64,000 nt of DNA from Aeromonas veronii (GCA_041319085.1 CP101033.1:645001-709000); one strand, 5' to 3'; shown: positions 1-8,866, numbered from the stretch's first letter. The notes: generated by a model not told the origin, from the letters alone. Translations and numbers: made by a program.

Positions 1-42
1 GAATTGGCTGGCTGGAATCGTAGTCGTCAGTGCGGGTTGCAT
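1..42 (-). CDS. N-terminal fragment of a Fur-box gene leaving the left edge
   Basis: Only the first 14 codons are in the window, reading MQPALTTTIPASQF from an ATG at 42. The start is chosen because a strong GGAGGG ribosome binding site sits seven bases upstream. A Fur-like box lies about 42 bases further upstream, so iron-repressed expression is likely. The product cannot be identified from 14 residues. Confidence 0.55.
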   Translation of the reverse strand, partial: MQPALTTTIPASQF

Positions 43-83
43 GGCATCACCCTCCATCAGGATATGGAGAGAGAATAGATCTA

Positions 84-100
84 AATGATAATTGTTATCA
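84..100. promoter_or_regulatory. Fur-box-like operator
   Basis: The 17 bases AATGATAATTGTTATCA contain the perfect inverted repeat TGATAA/TTATCA with a three-base centre. This closely resembles the classical Fur operator. It lies just upstream of the minus-strand gene at the left edge and about 50 bases before the -35 of the divergent rpsF promoter. A nearly identical 17-mer, with one mismatch, occurs at 28308-28324. Confidence 0.65.
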
Positions 101-149
101 ATTGTTGTTTCTGATGATTTCCATCAGGAAAAACATTTAAGGCAGTCAG

Positions 150-178
150 TTGCAGTGAGGGATGTGATTTCGTACAAT
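150..178 (+). promoter_or_regulatory. sigma-70 promoter of the rpsF operon
   Basis: A TTGCAG -35 element (150-155) and a TACAAT -10 element (173-178) are separated by the optimal 17 bases. Transcription would start near 185, giving a leader of roughly 95 bases before rpsF. Confidence 0.6.
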
Positions 179-222
179 ACGCCGCCCTAGAAAAGCAGCG
201 ACTAAACACCTTTATGTTCCTT

Positions 223-255
223 GCCTCCGAGGTCTGGCTGCACCTGGGCGGAGGC
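223..255 (+). promoter_or_regulatory. rpsF leader hairpin, candidate S6:S18 autoregulatory element
   Basis: GCCTCCG (223-229) pairs with CGGAGGC (249-255), and an inner AGGT/ACCT helix continues the stem. rpsF leaders in many bacteria carry a structured element with a CCG trinucleotide bound by the S6:S18 dimer. The position and the CCG at 227-229 are compatible with that element, but I did not match the full consensus. The ribosome binding site AAGGAG follows at 269-274. Confidence 0.35.
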
Positions 256-279
256 TGAATTAATCCGTAAGGAGCTAAA

Positions 280-666
280 ATGCGTCATTACGAAATCGTC
301 TTCATGGTTCATCCGGACCAGAGCGAGCAAGTACCCGGCATGATCGAGCGTTACACCGGCGCTATCACCACCTCCGGTGGCACCATTCATCGCCTGGAAG
401 ATTGGGGCCGTCGTCAGCTGGCTTACCCGATCGACAAACTGCACAAAGCCCACTACGTTCTGATGAACGTAGAAGCAGAGCAAGCCGTTATCGATGAGCT
501 GGAAACCAACTTCCGCTTCAACGATGCCGTTATCCGCAACATGATCATGCGCACCAAGCACGCCGTGACTGAAGTTTCTCCGATGGCCAAGGCCAAGGAA
601 GAGCGTTTTGTCCGTCGTGACGACGAGCGCCGTGAAGACGCTACTGAAGCTGCTTCCGAAGAGTAA
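280..666 (+). CDS. rpsF: 30S ribosomal protein S6
   Basis: This is ribosomal protein S6, a small-subunit protein of the central platform that binds 16S rRNA as a dimer with S18. The 128-residue product starts [18 protein letters not shown] and contains the family segment [19 protein letters not shown] around residues 38-50, followed by an acidic C-terminal tail typical of gammaproteobacterial S6. The ATG has an AAGGAG site six bases upstream. It is first in the operon rpsF-rpsR-rplI. The gap to rpsR is only 30 bases, so the priB gene found between them in E. coli is absent. Confidence 0.97.
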   Translation: MRHYEIVFMVHPDQSEQVPGMIERYTGAITTSGGTIHRLEDWGRRQLAYPIDKLHKAHYVLMNVEAEQAVIDELETNFRFNDAVIRNMIMRTKHAVTEVSPMAKAKEERFVRRDDERREDATEAASEE

Positions 667-684
667 TTCTGGATCACTGAATAG

Positions 685-927
<243 letters not shown>

Positions 928-979
928 GAATCGGTCCGGCACTTAAGCCTAACTCAACGAAATTTATAGAGGAAAGGTA

Positions 980-1426
980 ATGCAAGTTATCCTGCTCGAC
1001 AAAATCGCCAAACTGGGCGGTCTGGGTGATCAAGTCGCTGTTAAAGCTGGCTACGCCCGTAACTATCTGATCCCGCAAGGCAAAGCTGTTATGGCCACCA
1101 AGGCCAACATCGAAGCTTTCGGTGCTCGTCGCGCTGAGCTGGAAGCCAAACTGGCTGCCAACAAAGCTGCTGCTGAAGAGCGTGCTGCCAAGCTGGCCGA
1201 ACTGGCTACCGTGGTTATCGCTTCCAAGTCTGGCGACGAAGGCAAACTGTTCGGTTCCATCGGTACCCGTGACGTGGCTGAAGCCATCACTGCTGCCGGC
1301 GTAGCCGTTGCCAAGAGCGAAGTCCGCATGGGCAACGTTCTGCGTAACACCGGTGACTACGAAGTTGCTGTTCAGCTGCACGCTGACGTTAAAGCAACCG
1401 TACAGATCCAGGTTGTTGCCCTGTAA
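980..1426 (+). CDS. rplI: 50S ribosomal protein L9
   Basis: This is ribosomal protein L9, a large-subunit protein near the L1 stalk that affects translocation fidelity. The 148-residue product starts [19 protein letters not shown] and shows the N-terminal RNA-binding domain with [13 protein letters not shown] (about residues 28-40), a long alanine- and lysine-rich helix (about 45-80), and a C-terminal domain. GAGGAAAGGTA lies just before the ATG. It is the last gene of the operon and is followed at once by an intrinsic terminator. Confidence 0.98.
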   Translation: MQVILLDKIAKLGGLGDQVAVKAGYARNYLIPQGKAVMATKANIEAFGARRAELEAKLAANKAAAEERAAKLAELATVVIASKSGDEGKLFGSIGTRDVAEAITAAGVAVAKSEVRMGNVLRNTGDYEVAVQLHADVKATVQIQVVAL

Positions 1427-1448
1427 TAGCAGCGTTTCGCTGTTGCAG

Positions 1449-1480
1449 AAAAACCCGCGCTCTTGCGCGGGTTTTTTATT
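1449..1480 (+). terminator. intrinsic terminator after rplI
   Basis: The stem AACCCGCGC/GCGCGGGTT with a four-base TCTT loop is followed by a T-rich tract. It ends the ribosomal operon before fpr. Confidence 0.85.
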
Positions 1481-1529
1481 TTGGGGCCAGGGGGTAGAGT
1501 GAAGGTCTGTTCCACTGGAGGAGATCCTT

Positions 1530-2273
1530 ATGGCTTCCTGGGTCGAAGGTCGCGTCATCGAACGCATCGAATGGACACCCACCCTGTTCTCCCTGCGCAT
1601 AGCCGCTGATCTGGCCCCCTACAAGGCAGGTCAATTTACCAAGCTGGCCCTCGAGCAGGGCGATCGCCGCATTCAGCGCGCCTACTCCTTCGTCAATCCC
1701 CCCTCTGCGCCATACCACGAGTTTTATCTGGTCGAGATCCCCAGTGGTGAACTGACCCCCTCGCTCGGCTCGCTGCAAGCCGGTGATACCCTGCTGGTGC
1801 AATCCCAGGCGACTGGCTTTCTGACGCTCGATGAGGTGCCAGCCGGGCGCGATCTCTGGTTGCTCTCGACCGGTACTGCTATCGGTCCGTTTCTCTCCAT
1901 GCTGGCTGATGGCGAGGCCTTCAACCGCTTCGAGAATTTGGTGCTGGTGCACGGGGTGCGCAAAGGCGAAGAGCTCAGTTATCAGCCACTTATCGCCAGT
2001 TTTGCCGGGCAGTATGGCGAGCGCTTTCGCTATGTTCCCTTTGTCAGTCGTGAGCCGTGGCCCGCTGCGATGGCAGGGCGGATCCCGGCGGCGATTGCCA
2101 ACGGCCAGTTGCAGGCGCGAGTGGGGCTAGACTTTTCATCCGAGCGGAGCCAGGTGCTGATTTGCGGCAACCCGGATATGGTGAAAGAGACCCAGCAGAC
2201 CTTGCTGGCGCTGGGGCTGGCCAAGAACCTGCGGCGGGCGCCGGGCAATATCAGTGCGGAGAATTACTGGTAA
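1530..2273 (+). CDS. fpr: ferredoxin/flavodoxin-NADP+ reductase
   Basis: Fpr moves electrons between NADPH and ferredoxin or flavodoxin in the cytoplasm and supports iron-sulfur and radical enzymes. The 247-residue product has the usual length. The FAD-binding motif RAYSFVN is near residues 51-57, the NADP-binding STGTAIGPFLSM near 112-123, and the C-terminal aromatic residues SAENYW are typical of the subfamily. GGAGGAGATCC gives a strong ribosome binding site. It is a single gene after the rplI terminator. A CAGGGGC/GCCCCTG hairpin at 2285-2304 may end it. Confidence 0.93.
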   Translation: MASWVEGRVIERIEWTPTLFSLRIAADLAPYKAGQFTKLALEQGDRRIQRAYSFVNPPSAPYHEFYLVEIPSGELTPSLGSLQAGDTLLVQSQATGFLTLDEVPAGRDLWLLSTGTAIGPFLSMLADGEAFNRFENLVLVHGVRKGEELSYQPLIASFAGQYGERFRYVPFVSREPWPAAMAGRIPAAIANGQLQARVGLDFSSERSQVLICGNPDMVKETQQTLLALGLAKNLRRAPGNISAENYW

Positions 2274-2322
2274 AACAGCAAGCACAGGGGCATCAAGCCC
2301 CTGTTGCATAAGGAACCGGGGG

Positions 2323-2670
2323 TCAGTTCTTCTTGCCGTTGCCCTTGTTTTTATCTTTGTGTTTGTCGTGACCTTGCCCTGGGTTATTGCCGCTGTGAAT
2401 GCTGCGGTTGTAGTGATCCCGGTACTTGCCATCCATCTTGTCACAGTTGAGTTTGATCCGGCTGTCGCCAATGCCAAGATCCAGGCAGTTGTCCTGCCAC
2501 CAGTCGTACTCTTTGTCATCCCAGTCGAGATTGATCTTGATGTCATCGCCGGAGATCTTGATGCCATCGCCACTCTTGTTGGGCGGGGCTGCAACAGCGA
2601 TACCGTGCGCCATCAGCAGGGAGAGCAGCAGGGCGTTTTTGTTCAGCATGGTTCTGGTCGGTGCGCTCAT
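2323..2670 (-). CDS. small secreted protein of unknown function, paralogue B
   Basis: I do not recognise a family. The 115-residue product begins MSAPTRTMLNKNALLLSLL and has a signal peptide ending near AVAA. A conserved block NLDWDDKEYDWWQDNCLDLG follows, then a second short aspartate- and lysine-rich part and a histidine/lysine/glycine-rich tail ending KDKNKGNGKKN. The start at 2670 is chosen because GGAG lies nine bases upstream; the alternative ATG at 2649 has no ribosome binding site. It shares the central block with the next gene at 2690-2986, so the two arose by tandem duplication. Export to the periplasm or outside is inferred. Confidence 0.6.
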   Translation of the reverse strand: MSAPTRTMLNKNALLLSLLMAHGIAVAAPPNKSGDGIKISGDDIKINLDWDDKEYDWWQDNCLDLGIGDSRIKLNCDKMDGKYRDHYNRSIHSGNNPGQGHDKHKDKNKGNGKKN

Positions 2671-2689
2671 ATTGCAATACTCCGTGACA

Positions 2690-2986
2690 TTACTGGTTAT
2701 TGCCCTGAGGGGCGGAGAGTTGGTTGGTGCTGGGCGGCTGATTGCGGTTCTCTTCATCTTCCAGATTGAATTTGACTGCCTTGCAGTCGGCCGGTGCGGT
2801 TTCGCCGACCCCCAGATCGAGGCAGTCGTTCTGGGTCCAGCCGAACTGCTTGTCATCCCAGTCCAGATTGAATTTAAGCTCATCAACGGAGAATTCGGAG
2901 CCACTGCTCTCCTGATATTGCTGTGTTGCAGCAGCGCCGCCGGTAACCAGAAGAAGGGAGAGTAGCAAAGTGGTCTTACTGTTCAT
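2690..2986 (-). CDS. small secreted protein of unknown function, paralogue A
   Basis: The 98-residue product starts MNSKTTLLLSLLLVTGGAAA, a clear signal peptide, with GAGG five bases before the ATG. The mature part carries NLDWDDKQFGWTQNDCLDLG, nearly the same as the block in the downstream gene. A second cysteine (ADCKAVKFNLED) could pair with the first after export. The C-terminus is rich in asparagine, glutamine and proline. The two genes run in the same direction 19 bases apart and are probably co-transcribed. No known domain is apparent. Confidence 0.6.
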   Translation of the reverse strand: MNSKTTLLLSLLLVTGGAAATQQYQESSGSEFSVDELKFNLDWDDKQFGWTQNDCLDLGVGETAPADCKAVKFNLEDEENRNQPPSTNQLSAPQGNNQ

Positions 2987-3241
2987 GATGGCCTCGGATT
3001 ATTGCAACGGTGGATGAGTGTACTGACCGGGGCTGAACCCGGGCGGAACCGTTCCCCATCTCACCATATGATCAAGTCAGGCAGGGATTGTAACGCTTTT
3101 CTGCTGCCGATTTGTCCGTTTTGGTCGCACTCTGGGCAGTTGGTTGTCAATCTTAAGGAATTCAGTCATTTGCCCTTCTCTGTGGGAGTCTGGCGACTAT
3201 AATCAGCAGCCAACTTTTCCTGCACAGCACACCCCTTCATC

Positions 3242-4252
3242 ATGACCACACAGGACGCATCCGCGCTGCGCTACCCCAAGGGGTGGTTTGCTCTGACGAC
3301 GGTATACAGTTTTACCGGACTGGCCATTCTGGCCTCCATCATCTTCTCCCTGCTGCTGTTTCTCTCCATCGATGACAACCCGCTGATGAAGTGGCTGTTT
3401 GGCGGTCTGGCGATCATTTTCGAGCTTGGCAAGTTCTACGTCTGGTATGAGTATGGCGAGCGCAAGGCGCGCCGTGATCTGGGAGGCGCCTTCTGGTCAC
3501 TGCTGTTCTACAGCGTGCTGGCGGCCATCTCCATCGGCGGCAGTATCGGCGGTATCAACAGTGCCACCAATACGGTGCTGAGCCAGCAGGCACGCCATGA
3601 ACGGGAGATCGCCCGTTTCGACGAACAGATCGCCAGCATCGAGCGGCAGATCCAGCTCAACGAGGAGGCGGCCCGCAAATACATCGAGCTGGAGCGCATC
3701 TCCAGCGGCGTATCCTCCCTGCAGCACGCCAACACCAAGCTGCGTTTGCAGCAGGATGAGCTGCGTCAGCAGCGCGATGCCAAGCCGATCAACGAGCAAT
3801 CCTCCATGCTGGGGCTGATGAGCAGTCTGGCGGACGGGGTGGGGATGAGCATCAGCCAGGTGCAGTTCCTGCTGGTCTGCTTCCTCTCGGTGCTGCTCGA
3901 CGTATTCGGCGCCTTCTTCGTCAGCCTGATCGGTGAGGAGAACCGCTTTCATCGGATGTGGCGTGGGCAGCAGGAGCAAGCTCGCAGGGAGGCGCAGGAA
4001 GCGCTGGCGATGGTGGCGCAGCCCGAGCCCATGATGCCCCGCGAGCCCGCCCCGGAAGTGCTGGCACAGGTACGCGGTGCACTGGTGAGCGGTGAGCTCA
4101 AGTGCAGCAAGCGCTCGGTGGCGCAGGCGCTGTCACTCTCGCTGGAGGAGGTGGATCGGGTGTTCCACCATCTGCTGTCGCAAGGGGTGCTGGGGCAGGG
4201 GAGCAATCGCCACTACTACCTCAATCCGGCGCTGGAGCAGCAACCCGGATAA
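3242..4252 (+). CDS. membrane protein with coiled coil and C-terminal helix-turn-helix-like domain
   Basis: I do not recognise a named family. The 336-residue protein has three hydrophobic segments at about 14-43, 47-70 and 81-105, a glutamine- and arginine-rich coiled coil at about 112-180, and a fourth membrane segment at about 204-232. After a linker of alternating proline and glutamate comes a 60-residue C-terminal domain (about 270-330) with KCSKRSVAQALSLSLEEVDR and LLSQGVLGQGSNRHYYLNP, which reads like a winged helix. It is therefore possibly a membrane-anchored DNA-binding protein. It stands alone between convergent genes. Confidence 0.7.
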   Translation: MTTQDASALRYPKGWFALTTVYSFTGLAILASIIFSLLLFLSIDDNPLMKWLFGGLAIIFELGKFYVWYEYGERKARRDLGGAFWSLLFYSVLAAISIGGSIGGINSATNTVLSQQARHEREIARFDEQIASIERQIQLNEEAARKYIELERISSGVSSLQHANTKLRLQQDELRQQRDAKPINEQSSMLGLMSSLADGVGMSISQVQFLLVCFLSVLLDVFGAFFVSLIGEENRFHRMWRGQQEQARREAQEALAMVAQPEPMMPREPAPEVLAQVRGALVSGELKCSKRSVAQALSLSLEEVDRVFHHLLSQGVLGQGSNRHYYLNPALEQQPG

Positions 4253-4258
4253 TGAGAA

Positions 4259-4285
4259 GGCCACCGGAACGCGGTGGCCTTTTTC
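4259..4285 (+). terminator. intrinsic terminator
   Basis: GGCCACCG and CGGTGGCC pair around a five-base loop and are followed by TTTTTCG. It ends the preceding membrane protein gene and may also serve the convergent small gene. Confidence 0.75.
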
Positions 4286-4306
4286 GTTATCGAGTGGCTG
4301 TGGCAC

Positions 4307-4474
4307 TCAGTGAGTCAGCACCATCATCAGGCTGAGGAAGGCGGCCAGTCCGCCACCTATGCCGATGATCCAGTAAAACCCCTTGGCCCCCTGTTTGAGC
4401 GGGATGCGGAAGTAGAGCAGAAATGCCCACCACCCCAGTGCCAGCAACAGAGGAATAAGAAACATTCGAGCCAT
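4307..4474 (-). CDS. small two-helix membrane protein
   Basis: The 55-residue product MARMFLIPLLLALGWWAFLL... has two hydrophobic helices at about 4-22 and 33-52 joined by a short basic loop (RIPLKQGAKG). The ATG at 4474 is chosen over the upstream ATG at 4510 because GAGGAG lies four bases before it. No function can be given. It converges on the membrane protein gene at 3242-4252 and is divergent from the oxidoreductase at 4531. Confidence 0.6.
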   Translation of the reverse strand: MARMFLIPLLLALGWWAFLLYFRIPLKQGAKGFYWIIGIGGGLAAFLSLMMVLTH

Positions 4475-4530
4475 GGTCTCCTCGCTGTTATTCTGTTGAC
4501 CCTTGATCAATCAACAGGATGGATTGTGCA

Positions 4531-5508
4531 ATGACGCAACTACAGATTACCGCATTCGGTGACCCCTCGGTACTCAGGCTCAACCCTTCTCTCGATAAGG
4601 TGCCAGCCGATGGCGAAGTGCGGGTGCGCATCTGCTTTGCGGGGGTCAATCCCATCGATGCCAAGACCCGCGCTGGCCTTGGTTGGGCGGCGGCACAAAA
4701 CAAGGACAAGCTGCCCTGGACGCCGGGTTATGACGTGGCGGGCGTGGTGGAGAGAGTGGGCCCCGGCGTAGCCTCGCTGGCCGAGGGGGATCGGGTGTGT
4801 GGCATGGTCGGTTTTCCCCTTGCTGCCGGTGGCTACGGCGAGTCTGTGGTGGCAAGCGAGCGCGAGCTGGTCAAGCTCGACGGGGTGAGCCTCCAGCAGG
4901 GGGCGGCGCTGCCGCTGGCCGGTCTCACTGCCTGGCAGGGGCTGCTTGAGCACGGCGCCCTCCAGCGCGGTCAGCGGGTCTTGATCCTCGCAGGAGCTGG
5001 CGGTGTCGGCCATCTGGCGGTGCAGTTTGCCAGCGCCTATGGCGCCGAGGTGGTGGCCACCGCCAGCTCGGACAACCATGGCTTCCTGCACGCTCTGGGG
5101 GCGCGCTGGATGGTGGATTACCATGATGCGAACTGGCCAGCACGGGTGGTGGCAGAGGCCGGTCAGGTCGATCTGGTGCTGGATCTGATGGGCGGCGAGA
5201 GTGGCAAGGCGGCGCTGGCCTGCGTCAAACCGGGTGGCCGTCTGGTGACTGTGCCTACCATTACCGCCCAGCTGATCAAGGATGCAGGGGCCGCGGCGGG
5301 GATCGAGGTGATCGGCATGCTGGTGCATCCTGACCAGCAGCAGCTGGGCCAGATGTTGATGCTGCTGCGTCAGGGGGAGGTGAAGGTCACCCTCGCCGGT
5401 GAGTTCGCTCTGGCCGAGGGGGCGCTGGCCCATCAGGCCATCGAAGGGAGCCATGTGCGCGGCAAGCTGCTGCTGCGGATGCCTGCGGCCGATAGCTATC
5501 CCGGATGA
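4531..5508 (+). CDS. zinc-free MDR-family oxidoreductase (quinone oxidoreductase-like)
   Basis: This is a medium-chain dehydrogenase/reductase that likely uses NADPH to reduce enones or quinones. The product is 325 residues from the ATG at 4531, which has GGATGGA seven bases upstream; an ATG at 4519 would add four residues. The GroES-like N-terminal domain carries GVNPIDAKTR, PGYDVAGVVERVGPGV and EGDRVCGM. The Rossmann fold has the glycine motif LILAGAGGVGHLAVQFA. The cysteines that bind zinc in alcohol dehydrogenases are missing. The substrate cannot be deduced. Confidence 0.85.
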   Translation: MTQLQITAFGDPSVLRLNPSLDKVPADGEVRVRICFAGVNPIDAKTRAGLGWAAAQNKDKLPWTPGYDVAGVVERVGPGVASLAEGDRVCGMVGFPLAAGGYGESVVASERELVKLDGVSLQQGAALPLAGLTAWQGLLEHGALQRGQRVLILAGAGGVGHLAVQFASAYGAEVVATASSDNHGFLHALGARWMVDYHDANWPARVVAEAGQVDLVLDLMGGESGKAALACVKPGGRLVTVPTITAQLIKDAGAAAGIEVIGMLVHPDQQQLGQMLMLLRQGEVKVTLAGEFALAEGALAHQAIEGSHVRGKLLLRMPAADSYPG

Positions 5509-5587
5509 GCGAGATGATGGTGATGGCACATGGTGTGGTTGTTGCTGAGTGTCCCGCGTCCTTGCCTCTGCGATGGGGAAGCGCATC

Positions 5588-6025
5588 ATGAATGAGTTGA
5601 TGCAAATGGGGCTGGGGTGGCTCTTTTTAAGCGCATTCACCTCCGCCACTCTGCTGCCCGGCAGCTCCGAAGTGCTGCTGGGGGCCATGGCAGCCAAGGG
5701 GGGGTGGAGCATGGCAAGCCTGCTGCTGTGGGCGACGCTGGGCAATACCCTCGGCTCCATGACCACCTGGTGGCTCGGCTGGCTCGCCACCTTCAAGAAA
5801 AAACCGGAAGATTTTCAAGGCCGTGGGGAACAAAAAGCCTTAGGCTGGCTCAAACAACACGGTCATTGGTGTCTGCTGCTTGCCTGGACGCCGGTGGTCG
5901 GTGATGGTCTCTGTCTGTTGGCCGGTTGGCTGCGCCTCTCCTTCTGGCGCTCTCTCATTTTGATCGGGCTCGGCAAATTGTTCCGTTATGCCCTGGTTTT
6001 TCTGCTGGCCAGTCACATTTTCTAG
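5588..6025 (+). CDS. YqaA-type DedA-like inner-membrane protein
   Basis: The 145-residue protein has hydrophobic segments at about 8-30, 37-60, 86-108 and 115-140. It carries the YqaA/DedA-type segments LLPGSSEVLLGAMA and GNTLGSMTTWWLG. DedA relatives act in lipid carrier or proton-dependent transport, but the role of this branch is unknown. The ATG at 5588 follows GGGGAAG; the reading frame is open from 5549 but upstream starts lack a ribosome binding site. The protein ends 27 bases before the M16 peptidase and may be co-transcribed with it. Confidence 0.75.
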   Translation: MNELMQMGLGWLFLSAFTSATLLPGSSEVLLGAMAAKGGWSMASLLLWATLGNTLGSMTTWWLGWLATFKKKPEDFQGRGEQKALGWLKQHGHWCLLLAWTPVVGDGLCLLAGWLRLSFWRSLILIGLGKLFRYALVFLLASHIF

Positions 6026-6052
6026 CCTGTTTTTGTCACTCACGAGGTTACC

Positions 6053-8866
6053 GTGAACAAAGTCATACCTTTAACGATTCTGCTTGGCCTCACCCTGCCG
6101 GTGCTGGCGGCACCGACCCTGATCGCCGAACAGGGCAAGGAGGAGGGCAAGCTCGCCATCCCCTATCAGATGTACAAGCTGGACAACGGCCTGACCGTGA
6201 TCCTGACCCCCGACCGCTCCGATCCGCTGGTGCACCTCGATGTGACTTATCACGTCGGTTCATCCCGCGAGACGGTCGGCAAGTCCGGGTTCGCCCACTT
6301 CTTCGAGCACATGATGTTCCAGGGCTCGAAACACGTCGGTGATCAGGAGCATATGCGGATCATCAACGAGGCCGGTGGTGACATGAACGGCACCACCAAC
6401 AAGGATCGCACCAACTACTACGAAACCGTGCCGGCCAACCAGCTGGAAAAAGTGCTCTGGCTGGAGGCGGATCGCATGGGTTTCCTGCTCGATGCGGTGA
6501 GCCAGAAGAAGTTCGAGATCCAGCGCGCCACCGTCAAGAACGAGCGGGCCCAGCGGGTCGATAACCAGCCCTACGGCTTGGTGAGTGAGAAGGTGGGGGA
6601 GGCGCTCTATCCGCGCACCCATCCCTACTCCTGGCAGCCCATCGGCTATGTGGAAGATCTCGACCGGGTCGATGTGAACGATCTCAAGCAGTTCTTCCTG
6701 CGCTGGTATGGCCCTAACAACGCCACCCTGACTCTGGGCGGCGACTTTGACAGCAAGCAGGCCCTCGAATGGATCGAGCAGTACTTCGGCGCCATTCCGC
6801 GCGGCCCGGATGTGGCCGAGCCGACGCCAAAGCCGGTGACTCTGCCCGAGACCCGCTACGTGACGTTGCAGGACAAGGTACACCTGCCGCTGCTCTATAT
6901 CAGCTACCCCACCGTCTCCCTTGGCGATCCGCAGGAGCCTGCGCTCGACATGTTTGCCGACGTGCTGGGCGGTTCCGCCAGCTCCATGCTCTACCAGTCG
7001 CTGGTGAAAACCGGCAAGGCGATCGATGTGGGGGCGTCCCACTACTGCGAAGAGCTGGCCTGTACCCTGACCGTCTACGCCTACCCCAATCCGTCGCAGG
7101 ATGGCAGCCTCAAGACCCTCAAGGGGGAGGTGGACAAGGTGATCGGCGAGTTCGCCCAGCGCGGCCTCAAGCCGGAAGATCTGGAGAAGGCGATCGCCAA
7201 GTACCGCGCCTCCGCCATCTGGGGTCTGGACAGCGTCTCCGGCAAGGTGAGCCAGCTCGCCATGGGTCAGGTGTTTACCCAGGATCCCAACTATGTGTTC
7301 AAGACCCTCGATGCCATCGGCAAGGTGACACCGGAGCAGGTGAAGGCCGCCTACGACCAGTTTATCGCCGGCAAGCCGGCGGTGGTGCTAAGCGTGGTGC
7401 CCAAGGGCAAGACCGAGTGGCAGGTTGCCACCCCGAACTTTACCCCCGCCAAGCGCGAGCTGCCGGATTACAGTAAGCATGACGAAGCGCTGGCCGAGCG
7501 ACCGGTAAAAGACAAGTTCGATCGCAGCGTGCAGCCCAAGGCGAGCGAGGCGGTGAGCGTCAAGGTGCCCGCCATCTGGCACGGCAAGCTCGACAAGAAC
7601 ATCGAGATTATCGGTACCAAGAGTGACGAGATCCCCGCCGTCTCCATCATGATCGCCCTGCCGGGCGGCATTCGTGCCGAAGATAAGGGGCAACTGGGGC
7701 TGGCCAATCTGACCGCCGCCATGATGGGGCAGGGCACGGTACGCCTGACCGAGGCCCAGCTTAGCGACGAGCTGCAAAAGCTGGGATCTTCCATCGATGT
7801 CTCCAGCGCGCAGTACAACAACCTCATTACCGTCAGCTCGCTGGCGGACAAGTTGCCCCAGACGCTGGCGCTGGTACGCGAGGTGCTGGAGCGCCCGGGC
7901 ATGCGGGAGGCGGACTTCGAGCGGGTCAAGGCACAGCTGCTGCAAGGGATGCAGCAAGCCCAGCAACAGCCCGAGTGGCTGGCCGGGCAGGCGTTCCGCG
8001 AGCTGGTCTACGGCAAGCAGAACCGCCTCGGTCAATCTACCGACGGGGTTGCGGCCGATGTGGCCAAGCTGACCCTGGCGGACGTGAAGCACTTCTATCA
8101 GGCCTACTACAACCCCACCAACGCCAAAGTGGTGGTGGTCGGTGATGTGGGCCAGCAGCAGATCGAGGAGCAACTTGGCTTCCTGACCGAGTGGAAGGGG
8201 GCCACGCTGACGCTGGGGGATCTCAAGCTCAAGGGTGAGCAGGCCAAGCCGGGCATCTATCTGGTGGACAAGCCGGGGGCGCCCCAGTCGGTGATCCGCA
8301 TCGGTCGTCGCGCCATGCCGTTCGATACCACGGGGGATTACTTCACCGCCGGGCTGATGAACTTCAACCTGGGTGGCAACTTCAACAGCCGCATCAACCT
8401 CAACCTGCGGGAAGAGAAGGGCTACACCTACGGCGCCAGCTCGGGTTTCTCCGCCAACCGCGAGGTGGGCAACTTTGCCACTGGCGCCAATGTGCGGGCC
8501 GATGCGACTGTGGATGCCATCCGCCAGTTCCTCAAGGAGATGGACAACTACCGCAAGAGCGGCCCGACGCCGGTGGAGCTGGCCTATATGCGCAGCGCGG
8601 TCTCCCAGCAGGATGCCCTCTCCTACGAGACCCTGGGCCAGAAGGCGGGCTTCCTGCTGCAGATGGTGATGTATGACCTGAAACCGGACTATGTGCAGGC
8701 CCAGAACAACCTGATCAAAACGGTGTCACCCGAGGCGCTGAAGGCCAGTGCCGCCCGTTGGCTCAATCCGGCCGACATGGTGATCGTGGTGGTGGGGGAC
8801 AAGCAAAAACTTGAAAAACCCCTGCAGGAGCTTCATCTTCCCATCTATCCGCTGCAGTTGCCGTAA
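6053..8866 (+). CDS. M16 family zinc metallopeptidase (pitrilysin-like), exported
   Basis: This 937-residue protein is an M16 peptidase built from two similar halves. It starts with GTG, preceded by CGAGG, and has a signal peptide (MNKVIPLTILLGLTLPVLA), so it should act in the periplasm. The inverted zinc motif HFFEH is at residues 82-86. The distal glutamate is expected within KNERAQRVDNQPYG. The second half, from about residue 500, lacks the zinc motif but keeps the R/Y substrate-binding motif NLREEKGYTYGASS, as in other M16 enzymes. It probably degrades small peptides in the envelope. Confidence 0.9.
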   Translation: MNKVIPLTILLGLTLPVLAAPTLIAEQGKEEGKLAIPYQMYKLDNGLTVILTPDRSDPLVHLDVTYHVGSSRETVGKSGFAHFFEHMMFQGSKHVGDQEHMRIINEAGGDMNGTTNKDRTNYYETVPANQLEKVLWLEADRMGFLLDAVSQKKFEIQRATVKNERAQRVDNQPYGLVSEKVGEALYPRTHPYSWQPIGYVEDLDRVDVNDLKQFFLRWYGPNNATLTLGGDFDSKQALEWIEQYFGAIPRGPDVAEPTPKPVTLPETRYVTLQDKVHLPLLYISYPTVSLGDPQEPALDMFADVLGGSASSMLYQSLVKTGKAIDVGASHYCEELACTLTVYAYPNPSQDGSLKTLKGEVDKVIGEFAQRGLKPEDLEKAIAKYRASAIWGLDSVSGKVSQLAMGQVFTQDPNYVFKTLDAIGKVTPEQVKAAYDQFIAGKPAVVLSVVPKGKTEWQVATPNFTPAKRELPDYSKHDEALAERPVKDKFDRSVQPKASEAVSVKVPAIWHGKLDKNIEIIGTKSDEIPAVSIMIALPGGIRAEDKGQLGLANLTAAMMGQGTVRLTEAQLSDELQKLGSSIDVSSAQYNNLITVSSLADKLPQTLALVREVLERPGMREADFERVKAQLLQGMQQAQQQPEWLAGQAFRELVYGKQNRLGQSTDGVAADVAKLTLADVKHFYQAYYNPTNAKVVVVGDVGQQQIEEQLGFLTEWKGATLTLGDLKLKGEQAKPGIYLVDKPGAPQSVIRIGRRAMPFDTTGDYFTAGLMNFNLGGNFNSRINLNLREEKGYTYGASSGFSANREVGNFATGANVRADATVDAIRQFLKEMDNYRKSGPTPVELAYMRSAVSQQDALSYETLGQKAGFLLQMVMYDLKPDYVQAQNNLIKTVSPEALKASAARWLNPADMVIVVVGDKQKLEKPLQELHLPIYPLQLP

